From the NCBI GenBank assembly GCA_026387665.1, contig JAPLLG010000012.1:42714-106713 (forward strand): a DNA stretch of 64,000 nucleotides. Direction: 5' to 3'. Under the pieces are notes generated by a model. The model was not told the origin of the DNA, searched no databases, and saw nothing but the letters and a program-made list of their open reading frames with translations. Numbering within the stretch: position 1 is the first letter of the stretch; every line of letters starts with the position of its first letter. Below are positions 8,340 to 16,275 of the stretch, in pieces. This stretch comes from Nitrospirota bacterium. GTDB lineage: Bacteria > Nitrospirota > Nitrospiria > Nitrospirales > Nitrospiraceae. Position numbers and translations under genes: made by a program.

Positions 8340-9514
8340 TGAGCTTCTGGCAATCACTGACCGGGCCGATCATCGGTATGGCACCGATGGATGGGGTCAC
8401 CGATGCGACCTTTCGCCATACCGTGGCGCTGCAGGGGAAGCCGGATGTCTCATTCACGGAGTTCACGCATGTGCATGACGTCTGCCGGGGGCCGGAGTTC
8501 CTGCTGGACTCCCTCGTGTATCACGAGGCGGAACGGCCGGTCGTCGCGCAGCTCTACGGGAAAGATCCGGACCTCTTCTATCAGGCGGCCCATGCAGTCT
8601 GTGAGTTGGGGTTCGATGGGCTGGATATCAACATGGGCTGCCCTTCGCGCAGCGTCGCCTCGTCCGGATCAGGCGCAGGGCTGATTCGAACGCCGGATGT
8701 GGCCCATGCGATCATGCAGGCCACTCGACAGGGGATCGCCGATTGGGCGGCAGGCCAGACCCTTGAGCGAGCGGGGCTCAAACCAGGCAGAGTCGAGGCC
8801 ATTCAGCGGATGAACGAGCAACGGCAGGATGCTCGCCCGCTCGTTCGCGAAACGATTCCCCTGTCCGTCAAGACCCGCCTCGGCTACGACGTGGCGATCG
8901 TCGACCGTTGGATCGAACATCTTCTCCTGGAACAGCCGGCCGTGATTTCTCTGCATGGCCGCACCTTGCAACAAATGTATCGAGGGGAAGCGGATTGGAG
9001 CGCCATTGCCCGGGCGGCAGAGATTGCGCGGGGCAGCGGAACCCTCTTGTTCGGCAATGGCGATGTGCATAGTCTCCAGGATGTCGTGCGCCGCGTGCGC
9101 GAGACAGGCGTCGATGGTGTGTTGGTTGGCCGGGCCACCCTCGGAGCCCCCTGGTTCTTTCAGCAGAAAGAGGAGGCGCGAGCCCTGTTGCGGCAGCAGC
9201 TCCCTGGCGGAGGGCCCGAGCCGGTCACGCCGTCACTCGACGCTCGTTTTGAGATGCTGCTCGATCATGCCAGACGGTTCGAGGCTGCCTGTGGAACCGG
9301 GCAGTTCAGGCGGATGCGCAAACATCTGGGGTGGTACTGCAAGGGATTTCCCCATGCCGCGTCGCTTCGAGCCAGCATGGTCCGGGTCTCGTCGGCTGCC
9401 GACGTGGAAGAGGTGCTGGCGAACTTTCGCAAGACCTGCGCGACGCTCCCTGAGGTTCCTGACCAGCTGCAGTCCGAACCCTTTGCCTCGACGCAACCCT
9501 CTCCGGCTCTATAG
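8339..9514 (+). CDS. dus: tRNA-dihydrouridine synthase family protein
   Basis: FMN-dependent reductase that makes dihydrouridine in tRNA. GMAPMDGVTDATFR, the QLYGKDP segment, the active-site loop NMGCPSRS (catalytic Cys in MGCP), an SVKTRLGYD segment, HGRT and GNGDV are in the expected order. A Dus-specific insertion of about 35 residues (roughly 135-170, rich in R, E and Q) follows the catalytic loop, making the protein 391 residues rather than about 330. Which D-loop position it modifies cannot be told. It is translationally coupled to the MNIO-like gene (TGATG) and directly followed by maf (TAGATG). Confidence 0.9.
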   Translation: MSFWQSLTGPIIGMAPMDGVTDATFRHTVALQGKPDVSFTEFTHVHDVCRGPEFLLDSLVYHEAERPVVAQLYGKDPDLFYQAAHAVCELGFDGLDINMGCPSRSVASSGSGAGLIRTPDVAHAIMQATRQGIADWAAGQTLERAGLKPGRVEAIQRMNEQRQDARPLVRETIPLSVKTRLGYDVAIVDRWIEHLLLEQPAVISLHGRTLQQMYRGEADWSAIARAAEIARGSGTLLFGNGDVHSLQDVVRRVRETGVDGVLVGRATLGAPWFFQQKEEARALLRQQLPGGGPEPVTPSLDARFEMLLDHARRFEAACGTGQFRRMRKHLGWYCKGFPHAASLRASMVRVSSAADVEEVLANFRKTCATLPEVPDQLQSEPFASTQPSPAL

Positions 9515-10147
9515 ATGTCACTCATTCTGGCCTCCACCTCTCCACGCCGCCGCGAACTCCTCGCCCTGCTGGGTATTCCGTTCGACGTACAGAGCCCCTC
9601 GTTCGAAGAGCGGCTGGAACCTGGCCGGACCGCAACCGAGCAGGTGCAGGATTTTGCGCAGGGCAAGGCCAGATCTGTGGCGCAACACAAGCCTGAGGCG
9701 GTCGTGCTGGGGAGTGATGCGGTGATCGAGCTGGACCATGAGGTGATGGGGAAGCCGGCCGATCTGGCGGAGGCTCGTTCGATGCTCCGGCGCCTGGCAG
9801 GCCGTGACCATCGAGTCCTCACATCGGTCGCGCTCGTCTGTTCAGTTCGCGCGCTCGACCAGGTTGCCCTGTCCTCAGCCGTCGTGAGGATGAAGCCCTA
9901 CGATGAGCGAGCGTACGAGGGCTACCTGGCGACAGGAGAAAGTCTCGGCAAGGCTGGCGCCTATTCGATCCAGGGAGCAGGCGGGGACTTAATCGAGTCC
10001 ATCGATGGTGACTTTTTGACCGTGGTCGGCCTGCCGCTCCGTCTGGTCGCCCGGTTGCTTGCGCAAGCCGGGATGAGCCTGCCGGTCGATCTTGAAAGCC
10101 TGTACGTCACCAAGCCCTACCCCAACTGGACTCGCTTCTCCGGTTGA
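9515..10147 (+). CDS. maf: Maf-like nucleoside triphosphate pyrophosphatase
   Basis: House-cleaning pyrophosphatase that hydrolyses non-canonical or pyrimidine NTPs to NMPs. It has the N-terminal signature LASTSPRRRELL (4-15), the LGSDAVIEL segment and the GKAGAYSIQG motif. The 210-residue length is normal. The dus stop and this ATG are adjacent without a gap. The dTTP/UTP-type or the m7GTP-type specificity could apply; the sequence at hand does not settle it. Confidence 0.93.
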   Translation: MSLILASTSPRRRELLALLGIPFDVQSPSFEERLEPGRTATEQVQDFAQGKARSVAQHKPEAVVLGSDAVIELDHEVMGKPADLAEARSMLRRLAGRDHRVLTSVALVCSVRALDQVALSSAVVRMKPYDERAYEGYLATGESLGKAGAYSIQGAGGDLIESIDGDFLTVVGLPLRLVARLLAQAGMSLPVDLESLYVTKPYPNWTRFSG

Positions 10148-10219
10148 TTGCAAAGGGGGGAGGGTTTTCGTACAATGCCGCCCCATCATTCATTCCTGGT
10201 GTTGCGTACGGAGGAAGTT

Positions 10220-10891
10220 ATGATTGTGAGAGGTCTGACATCTATGGCGCGAGTCGGTGGCGTCGCCACCTGTGTAGTCGTGGGCCTGTTGACGGTCGTC
10301 GGTCTTCGTCCTGCCTTGGCGATCGACGTGAAACTGTCCCCGGAAGAGGCGCAGAAGGCCTTGGAGGCAGGGCGGGCGCCGATGGAGAAGGCCAGCAGTC
10401 CTGAAGAGGTGAAGAAAATCCTCCAGCATGCCTCGATGGTCACGCGGGTCGGAGCCGACCCGGAAAAAGATTCTTGTGGCGCCAGCGCCATCCTCCGGAC
10501 CAAGCGCTATCGGCTGGAAGCCTTCGGCCGGCAGGAAGCGGCGGAGTCCAAGAAGCGGAAGACGGATGTGCGCATGCCCGACGAGTTCATCAAGAAGGTC
10601 GTGGACATGTCGAACATGGAGATTGAAGTGCAGCTCTGCGGCGATGACGAATATTTTGCCGAAGGCGCGTTGATCGAGTTGCAGCAGGGCTCCAAAAAGA
10701 TCAAGCCCATCGATATTGCCGCCGCCGACCGTGGCCGCAAGAACGAGGGCAGTGGGCCGGCCTACCGGTCGCGTTTTACTGCGCGGTTTGCCTATGAGAA
10801 ATTCGATCCCAACGCGGCGTCCGTGTTTGTGATCAATCTTCAGGACGGAAAAGAAGTGAGAATCCCTGCCGACTTTTCCAAGGTGAAATAG
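10220..10891 (+). CDS. Secreted protein of unknown function
   Basis: A 223-residue exported protein. The ATG at 10220 is preceded by GGAGGAAGTT, a strong ribosome site, and gives a clear signal peptide with cleavage after RPALA (about residue 34). An upstream in-frame TTG at 10148 is not supported. The mature part is mixed charged with two cysteines (DSCGAS and QLCGDD) that could form a disulfide, and ends in beta-rich sequence (FVINLQDGKEVRIP). I do not recognise a family. It follows maf by about 70 bases and may have its own promoter. Confidence 0.7.
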   Translation: MIVRGLTSMARVGGVATCVVVGLLTVVGLRPALAIDVKLSPEEAQKALEAGRAPMEKASSPEEVKKILQHASMVTRVGADPEKDSCGASAILRTKRYRLEAFGRQEAAESKKRKTDVRMPDEFIKKVVDMSNMEIEVQLCGDDEYFAEGALIELQQGSKKIKPIDIAAADRGRKNEGSGPAYRSRFTARFAYEKFDPNAASVFVINLQDGKEVRIPADFSKVK

Positions 10892-10909
10892 GTTCCGTTT
10901 TTCGGTCCT

Positions 10910-10941
10910 GACTGATAGAGGACTCTGGTCCTCTGTCAGTC
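10910..10941 (+). terminator. stem-loop, probable transcription terminator without a T tract
   Basis: Arms 10910-10923 and 10928-10941 pair at 13 of 14 positions around a TCTG loop, 19 bases after the secreted-protein stop. No run of T follows, so it may terminate weakly or stabilise the 3' end. Confidence 0.45.
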
Positions 10942-10972
10942 GGGAATCGTCCTAGCCGCTCCGTCAGTGATC

Positions 10973-10988
10973 TGGCCCTGCCCTTGCA
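10973..10988 (+). promoter_or_regulatory. candidate sigma54 (-24/-12) promoter
   Basis: The sequence TGGCCC-N5-TTGCA has GG and GC dinucleotides exactly 12 bases apart, as sigma54 promoters require, with one mismatch to TGGCAC-N5-TTGCW. It lies about 160 bases upstream of the sigma54 response-regulator gene, suggesting autoregulation. Motif match only. Confidence 0.4.
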
Positions 10989-11149
10989 TTTTCATCCTGC
11001 TCAGTTGCTTGAACCATCCTAAAGCTGGCAAATTGGGGCATTTGTCCCCAACTGGTAGGTTTGTCTGTCGCATTTTGCAGCAGGATGATGGGCTTTCATC
11101 GTATCCATAGCTTATTTCTGGATTGTAGTGATTGAGGGAGGATTGTGGC

Positions 11150-12523
11150 ATGACCGAAGAATGGGGCGCGATTCTCGTTGTGGACGATGATGCGGAAATG
11201 CGAGAGCTGGTCCATGATGTGCTCAAGGATCGTGGGCATCAGATCACGACGGCGGGTAGCGGCCAGGAGGCCCTCACATTATTGGGGGGGGCAGACTATG
11301 CGGTCGTGCTGACCGATCTACGGATGAAAGGGATGCTTGGGACGGAGTTGCTGACGGAGATCCGGCGTCTCTATCCAGATATCGGGGTTGTGCTCATGAC
11401 GGCCTTCGGAACAGTGGACACGGCGGTGGAGGCCATGAAGCGGGGCGCCAGCGATTATTTGACCAAGCCGGTGAAGAACGACGAGTTGGTGCGGGTCGTC
11501 GAGCGGGTGATCCGAGAAGCCGGATTACGGCGAGAAGTGAATCGGCTTAGACGGGAAGTGCATAAGGAATATAGTTTTCATCACATCATCGGCAAGAGCA
11601 AGCCGATGCAGGAGGTGTTCGATCTGATCCGGCGCGTCGCCGACAGCCCCACGAATCTGTTGATCACCGGCGAGAGCGGCACAGGCAAGGAATTAGTGGC
11701 GAAGGCCATCCATTATAATAGCGACCGGAAGGATGCGCCCTTTATCCCTGTCAACTGTGCCGCCATTCCAGAGCAACTGCTCGAAAGCGAGCTGTTCGGC
11801 CATATGAGAGGGTCGTTCACCGATGCGAAGATGGACAAGCGGGGCCTTTTCGAAGAGGCGCAGAAGGGCACGTTGTTTCTGGACGAGATCAGTGAGCTGC
11901 CGCTGATGCTGCAGGCTAAGATCTTGCGCGCGATTCAGGAGAAAGAGATTCGCCGTGTGGGCGCAAATAAGCCGATCGCGGTTGATGTGCGCATCATTGC
12001 GGCGACGAATCTCCATCTGACGGAGGAGGTGAAGGCGAAGCGTTTTCGGGAGGACCTGTACTACCGGCTCAATGTGATCGAGCTGCGCTTGCCTCCCTTG
12101 CGCGAGCGCCGCGAAGATATTCCTTTGCTCGTGGATGCGTTCATGAAGAAGTGCGCCGAGGTTCGCGGGAAACAGATTCAGGGGGTGAGCGAGTCGGCCT
12201 TGGCGATGTTGGTGGATTATGCCTGGCCGGGCAATGTGCGCGAATTGGAAAATGTGATCGAACGGGCCGTCACGCTCACCAGGAGCGAAAAAATCGTTCC
12301 TGGCGATCTCCCTGCGGCGATCCAGGGAGCCAGGGGCGATCGGCGCATCCTCGACGATGCGGCGGAACGGACCCTGCCGCTGGACGAAGTGGAAAAGGAA
12401 TATATCCTCAAGATCCTCGAAAAGACCGGCGGCAATAAGTATCAGGCGGCTCAGATACTGGGGATCGACCGCAAAACGCTCTATCGGAAATTGGGCGAGA
12501 TCGAGGGGAAGACGCCAGCGTGA
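11150..12523 (+). CDS. NtrC-family sigma54-dependent response regulator
   Basis: A 457-residue transcription activator. The receiver domain (1-120) has the phospho-acceptor D56 (VVLTDLRM), T84 and K106. The AAA+ domain has Walker A GESGTGKE at 174-181. The loop that contacts sigma54, normally GAFTGA, reads GSFTDA at 221-226. A Fis-type helix-turn-helix ends the protein (NKYQAAQILGIDRKTLYRKL). The ATG has GAGGGAGGA upstream; an earlier TTG in frame is unlikely. It overlaps the next gene, a PAS histidine kinase, by four bases (GTGA), so the two are a cognate two-component pair. Targets unknown, but the oxidase cluster 3.7 kb downstream is a candidate. Confidence 0.92.
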   Translation: MTEEWGAILVVDDDAEMRELVHDVLKDRGHQITTAGSGQEALTLLGGADYAVVLTDLRMKGMLGTELLTEIRRLYPDIGVVLMTAFGTVDTAVEAMKRGASDYLTKPVKNDELVRVVERVIREAGLRREVNRLRREVHKEYSFHHIIGKSKPMQEVFDLIRRVADSPTNLLITGESGTGKELVAKAIHYNSDRKDAPFIPVNCAAIPEQLLESELFGHMRGSFTDAKMDKRGLFEEAQKGTLFLDEISELPLMLQAKILRAIQEKEIRRVGANKPIAVDVRIIAATNLHLTEEVKAKRFREDLYYRLNVIELRLPPLRERREDIPLLVDAFMKKCAEVRGKQIQGVSESALAMLVDYAWPGNVRELENVIERAVTLTRSEKIVPGDLPAAIQGARGDRRILDDAAERTLPLDEVEKEYILKILEKTGGNKYQAAQILGIDRKTLYRKLGEIEGKTPA

Positions 12524-13626
12524 ACTCAGAATCGTTCGACAGCGAGGAACAGTTTCGTCTCATTGTGGAGGCCGCTCCCAATGGCATGTTGCTTACTGAC
12601 GAGAACGGGACGATTGTGATGGCGAATGCCTCAGCCCTCCGCCAATTCGGCTACGAGCGGGATGAGTTGCTCGGTCGGTCTGTCGAGGTGCTCATTCCTG
12701 GGTCCTCTCGATCTGATCACCGGCAGCACCATGCCGGCTTTATGAAGGCGCCTGAAGCCCGGTCGATGGGGGGGCGGCGCGAGCTGTTCGGTTTGCGGAA
12801 GGACGGCAGTGAATTTGCCGTTGAAATCGGACTCACGCCCATTCAGACAGCCAAGGGGCGCGGAGTGGTGGCGTCGATCGTGGATATTTCTGAGCGCAAA
12901 CGTCTGGAGGCGCAGCTCCGACAGGCGGAGCGGTTGGCGGAGTTGGGCACCTTGGCGTCCGGCATGGCGCATGAAATTGGGACGCCGATGAATGTGATCC
13001 TGGGGCGCGCGGAATATCTGCTCCATCGCACCGCCGACGAAGGAATGAAGAAGGGGCTTACCACGATCGTCACGCAGGTTGAGCGCATTACCAAGGTGAT
13101 GAATCAGCTCCTGGCCTTTGCCAGGCGGAGGACTCCGGAGCGGCGGGCTGTCGATCTCGGTGCGATCGTGGAGGATAGTCTGGAGATGTTCCAGGAGCGG
13201 ATCGCCCACAGCCGCATTAGGGTCGACAAGATGTTTGCCTCGCCATTGCCTCCTGTTCGTGCTGATCGGGACCAGGTCATGCAAGTGCTCATCAATCTCG
13301 TGATGAACAGTCTCCATGCCATGTCGGAGGGGGGGGCGCTCAGGCTGAGCCTCGCTCGTGATGGCAATTACGCGCGACTCGACGTTGCCGATACAGGCCA
13401 TGGCATGCCGGAGGAGATCCGTTCGAAAGTCTTCGATCCGTTTTTTACCACCAAAGAGTTCGGAAAGGGGACGGGCTTGGGCCTCACGGTGGTGAAGGGC
13501 ATCATCGAGGAACATGGTGGAACTATTATGCTGGAGAGTGTTGTTGAAAAGGGCACGACCTTTACCATCCGTCTTCCCCTCGATCTGGCTGAGACGGCCG
13601 GGACTTCTTCATCGACAGGAGCCTAA
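12520..13626 (+). CDS. PAS-domain sensor histidine kinase
   Basis: A 368-residue soluble kinase, partner of the NtrC-type regulator it overlaps (GTGA). An N-terminal PAS domain (about 8-125, NGMLLTDENGTIVMANASA) is followed by an NtrB-like HisKA domain with phospho-accepting H151 (MAHEIGTPMN). The HATPase has the N box (NLVMNSLHAM), G1 (DTGHGMP) and G2 (GKGTGLGL). There is no membrane segment, so the stimulus is cytoplasmic. The PAS ligand is not evident. The architecture resembles NtrB/ZraS-type kinases that drive sigma54 activators. Confidence 0.92.
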   Translation: MNSESFDSEEQFRLIVEAAPNGMLLTDENGTIVMANASALRQFGYERDELLGRSVEVLIPGSSRSDHRQHHAGFMKAPEARSMGGRRELFGLRKDGSEFAVEIGLTPIQTAKGRGVVASIVDISERKRLEAQLRQAERLAELGTLASGMAHEIGTPMNVILGRAEYLLHRTADEGMKKGLTTIVTQVERITKVMNQLLAFARRRTPERRAVDLGAIVEDSLEMFQERIAHSRIRVDKMFASPLPPVRADRDQVMQVLINLVMNSLHAMSEGGALRLSLARDGNYARLDVADTGHGMPEEIRSKVFDPFFTTKEFGKGTGLGLTVVKGIIEEHGGTIMLESVVEKGTTFTIRLPLDLAETAGTSSSTGA

Positions 13627-13855
13627 CGGACGGCCGATGGATGCGGAGCCTCCTCTGGCGCGATCTGCGACAGAAATCGGCAGGCCTCTGTCCCAATTCT
13701 CACCAGACTCATAGCCGTTCCTGCTGCAAGTTCTCGGATTGCGCCAGAATATTAAGCTGGCTGGCTCACTTACGAGTCTCCTGTTCTAGCGACCGATCGG
13801 GACCAGGCTGGCATGGGTCGTGAAGTCTTTCCCTCGCAAGGGGGCCAAGGGGGCA

Positions 13856-14257
13856 ATGAATGTGATGGTGGAAAGGAAGCCAGTGGTGTTACTCATCGCT
13901 GAAGATGATCAGGAAATGCGGAGCCTCCTCTGTGATGAACTCTGGGATCTGGGGGTGTCGATCCGGGAAGCCGCCGATGGGGACGAGGCGCTTCGATCGG
14001 TGCTTGATGCCCGCCCGACGCTGATTCTCACGGATCTTCGTATGCCGGCTGGCGGCTTGGATTATATTTCCAGGCTTCGGACCTTTGCTCCCGGCGTGCC
14101 GATTGTATTGCTCACGTCATTTGGAGATTCGAAAACGAGAGCCGATGCCTTGGCGATCGGCGTGGAGGCCTACTTCGATAAGCCGGTGCGCCTGAGCGAG
14201 CTCAAAGGGGCCGTGCGGCGTCTCCTAGGCCCGGCATTGGATGGAAAAATCGACTGA
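13856..14257 (+). CDS. Stand-alone receiver-domain response regulator
   Basis: A 133-residue single-domain protein with the acidic pair EDD (16-18), phospho-acceptor D60 (LILTDLRM), T87 and K109. No output domain is present, so it probably acts by phosphotransfer or by protein contact, perhaps shuttling phosphate from the neighbouring kinase. I prefer the ATG at 13856 (GGGGG just upstream); the frame also opens at GTG 13820. The 229-base gap after the kinase gene holds no other gene. Confidence 0.82.
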   Translation: MNVMVERKPVVLLIAEDDQEMRSLLCDELWDLGVSIREAADGDEALRSVLDARPTLILTDLRMPAGGLDYISRLRTFAPGVPIVLLTSFGDSKTRADALAIGVEAYFDKPVRLSELKGAVRRLLGPALDGKID

Positions 14258-14301
14258 ATTTCTGTATCGTACAACATCGTTAGTATATTGCGAGGTATGA
14301 G

Positions 14302-15687
14302 ATGGCCGGATCTCAAAAGCCCCATTCGGTAGTTCCTCCCTTTGCAGATCCCGTTCTTGCCGCTCGACTGGAAGCCATCAAGCAATTAGCCGGTGGGTTT
14401 TCCGAGCGAGTGGCGGTGGTGGATCGAAATTTCAATGTGGTGTATGCGAATGAATCTGCCTGGCTGGAGGAAGCCGCTCCGTCGTCTGATCATTCGGCCA
14501 AGTGCTATGAAGCCTTTGCTCACCGGGAAGATCCCTGTGGCGCCTGCCCTGCGACGAACCTGTTCGAATCGCCCGATGTCCGGTCCGTGGCCTGTTCTTC
14601 CGGAGGGGATGGTGTGGCCTGTGGCATGCATCAGGCCTTTCCGCTTGTCTCGAGCAGCGGAGAGGTCGAGTCTGTGTTGGTGCGGTTCAAGGCGCCGTTG
14701 AATCCTGCGAGTGCTGCCGGGGGCGATGCTTCGGCTGTGCGGGATGACGTGAGGCTCGGTGAGCTGATCGGTTCGAGCAAGCCGATGCGGGAGCTCCTCG
14801 ACATGATCCGGCTGGTGGCCGACAGCAGCGCGACTGTGTTGATTCAAGGGGAGAGCGGCACCGGGAAGGAACTGGTCGCCAAGACGATTCACCGCACCAG
14901 CTATCGACGGGATAAGCCCTTCGTCGTGGTCGATTGCGGTTCGTTGCCGGAAACATTGTTGGAAAGCGAGCTGTTCGGACATGTGAAGGGGTCCTTCACG
15001 GGCGCCCACGCTTCGAAGCGAGGGCTCTTTGAGGAAGCCGACGGAGGCACGATCTTTCTGGATGAGATCGCGGACACAACGGCGACGTTTCAAGCCAAGT
15101 TGCTGCGGGTGCTGCAAGAGGGAGAGATCAAACCGGTCGGAGGCAATCAATCGATCAAGATCGATGCGCGGGTGATTTCCGCGACGAATAAGGATCTCGT
15201 CGAACTCGTCAAGGCCAAGGCCTTTCGCCAGGATTTGTATTATCGGCTCGCCGTGCTCCCGCTCTATCTTCCGGCGCTCCGGGATCGACGAGAGGATATT
15301 CCTCTCCTGGTACAGCATTTCGTCGAGGTGTCCTGCAAGCGCCATGGGCAGGAAGTCCGTCATGTGCCGCGGGAGATGATGCAGGCCCTGACCCAGGCCC
15401 CCTGGCCCGGCAATGTGCGGGAGTTGCAACATTACCTTGAGCGGGCGGTCGTCACCACGAGCGGGTCCGAGTTGCAGTGCAAGGATCTCGTGGCGGCGGG
15501 ACGGGAGCAGGCGGGAGATGATCTCCGCACTGTGGCGCGTGGGGCCGCCCAACAGGCCGAACGCGCAAGAATTCTGCAGGCCCTCCAGCAGACTGGAGGC
15601 AATCGCGCTAAAGCGGCCAAGCTCCTCAAGGTTAGCCGCGCCAGCCTCTATAACAAGCTTCGCACCTACGAATTGGGCGACGTCTAG
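14302..15687 (+). CDS. Sigma54-dependent activator with cysteine-rich PAS sensor
   Basis: A 461-residue activator without a receiver domain. The N-terminal 140 residues look like a PAS fold (VAVVDRNFNVVYANES) carrying cysteines C68, C79, C82, C98 and C107, including CGAC (79-82). That pattern could bind a metal or Fe-S cluster, or sense redox. The AAA+ domain has GESGTGKE and a near-standard GSFTGA loop. The C-terminal Fis helix-turn-helix is NRAKAAKLLKVSRASLYNKL. It directly precedes the 588-bp leader of the multicopper oxidase, making that gene a plausible target. Ligand and targets are inference. Confidence 0.88.
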   Translation: MAGSQKPHSVVPPFADPVLAARLEAIKQLAGGFSERVAVVDRNFNVVYANESAWLEEAAPSSDHSAKCYEAFAHREDPCGACPATNLFESPDVRSVACSSGGDGVACGMHQAFPLVSSSGEVESVLVRFKAPLNPASAAGGDASAVRDDVRLGELIGSSKPMRELLDMIRLVADSSATVLIQGESGTGKELVAKTIHRTSYRRDKPFVVVDCGSLPETLLESELFGHVKGSFTGAHASKRGLFEEADGGTIFLDEIADTTATFQAKLLRVLQEGEIKPVGGNQSIKIDARVISATNKDLVELVKAKAFRQDLYYRLAVLPLYLPALRDRREDIPLLVQHFVEVSCKRHGQEVRHVPREMMQALTQAPWPGNVRELQHYLERAVVTTSGSELQCKDLVAAGREQAGDDLRTVARGAAQQAERARILQALQQTGGNRAKAAKLLKVSRASLYNKLRTYELGDV

Positions 15688-15712
15688 CAGGCTGTTGAAA
15701 AAGTCTGCCAGC
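15688..15712 (+). repeat. half copy of a dispersed palindromic element
   Basis: Immediately after the stop codon lies a 25-base motif of the form CAGGCTGTTGAAAAAGTCTG plus CCAGC. The same motif recurs, diverged, at 45018-45041 and forms both ends of the complete element at 47309-47433. It may also act in transcription termination. Confidence 0.6.
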
Positions 15713-16075
15713 ATCGCTCTCAAGAGCCATAAAAAGTAAAACGTAGGGATATCGAGTGATTCCCCCTCTGAATCGTTGTACCTCTTACATCTCACGTTTG
15801 ACGTTCCCTGCCCGCGTTTCTGTTCTTGGGCTAGCTTCTGCCCGTTTCCGCCCCATCATATGGCTGCAATTGTCTAATGGATTGGACAGTGCATCTACTT
15901 GAAATGTAGTGGCTTGTCGGTATTCCTGCTTTTGGCTGTCTAGTCTTGTGGAAGTTTGACCGAGATAGGCCTCTTGGCCTCACCGTGCCATCAATTGCAA
16001 ATCGCCAGGATTAGAGCGGAATAACGGCTGATTTATGCCAATAGCTTCAAGAGGGCATGTAAGTTGCGAATACGT

Positions 16076-16160
16076 AGCGCTGCTGGTGGGGGTCTGGGTA
16101 ATTTTGGACCGGCCTCCGAATGACCCTCTCCTCCGCAAAGAGGAACCCCCCACCAGCGCT
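16076..16160 (+). other. structured leader element (long bulged stem-loop)
   Basis: AGCGC + TGGTGGGGG (16076-16092, with a three-base bulge at 16081-16083) pairs fully with 16146-16160, giving 14 base pairs. The apical region contains a second hairpin with CCTCT...AGAGG arms (about 16125-16143). It ends about 115 bases before the oxidase ATG. It could be a cis-regulatory RNA; no known riboswitch class is recognised. Confidence 0.4.
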
Positions 16161-16236
16161 TAACGAAGGCCATGAGACGTGATGCGGGCTTTGTCGGACA
16201 GGCAACGAAATACGAGCGACGAGTAGTTTCAACCAA

Positions 16237-16254
16237 CCCGCCTGGTGAGGCGGG
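16237..16254 (+). other. GC hairpin just upstream of the oxidase ribosome site
   Basis: CCCGCC (16237-16242) pairs with GGCGGG (16249-16254) around a six-base loop, six bases upstream of the GGGGAGG ribosome site. It could affect translation initiation. The 11-base stretch just before it (16227-16237) is repeated at 16291-16301 inside the coding region. Confidence 0.4.
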
Positions 16255-16275
16255 CATAACAGGGGAGGCCGTACT

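Larger units (their letters stand above)
15688..16275. other. 588-bp non-coding leader region of the multicopper oxidase gene
   Basis: No convincing gene is seen. Contents in order: a half palindromic repeat (15688-15712), an AT-richer stretch, a bulged stem-loop at 16076-16160, a GC hairpin at 16237-16254, and a strong ribosome site (GGGGAGG, 16261-16267). I found no convincing sigma54 or sigma70 promoter by eye. The length and structure suggest post-transcriptional or multi-factor control. Confidence 0.6.

Noticed and set aside
11033..11051. TTGGGG/CCCCAA hairpin upstream of the first sigma54 regulator
   Set aside because: Only six base pairs around a seven-base loop and no T tract; too weak to call.
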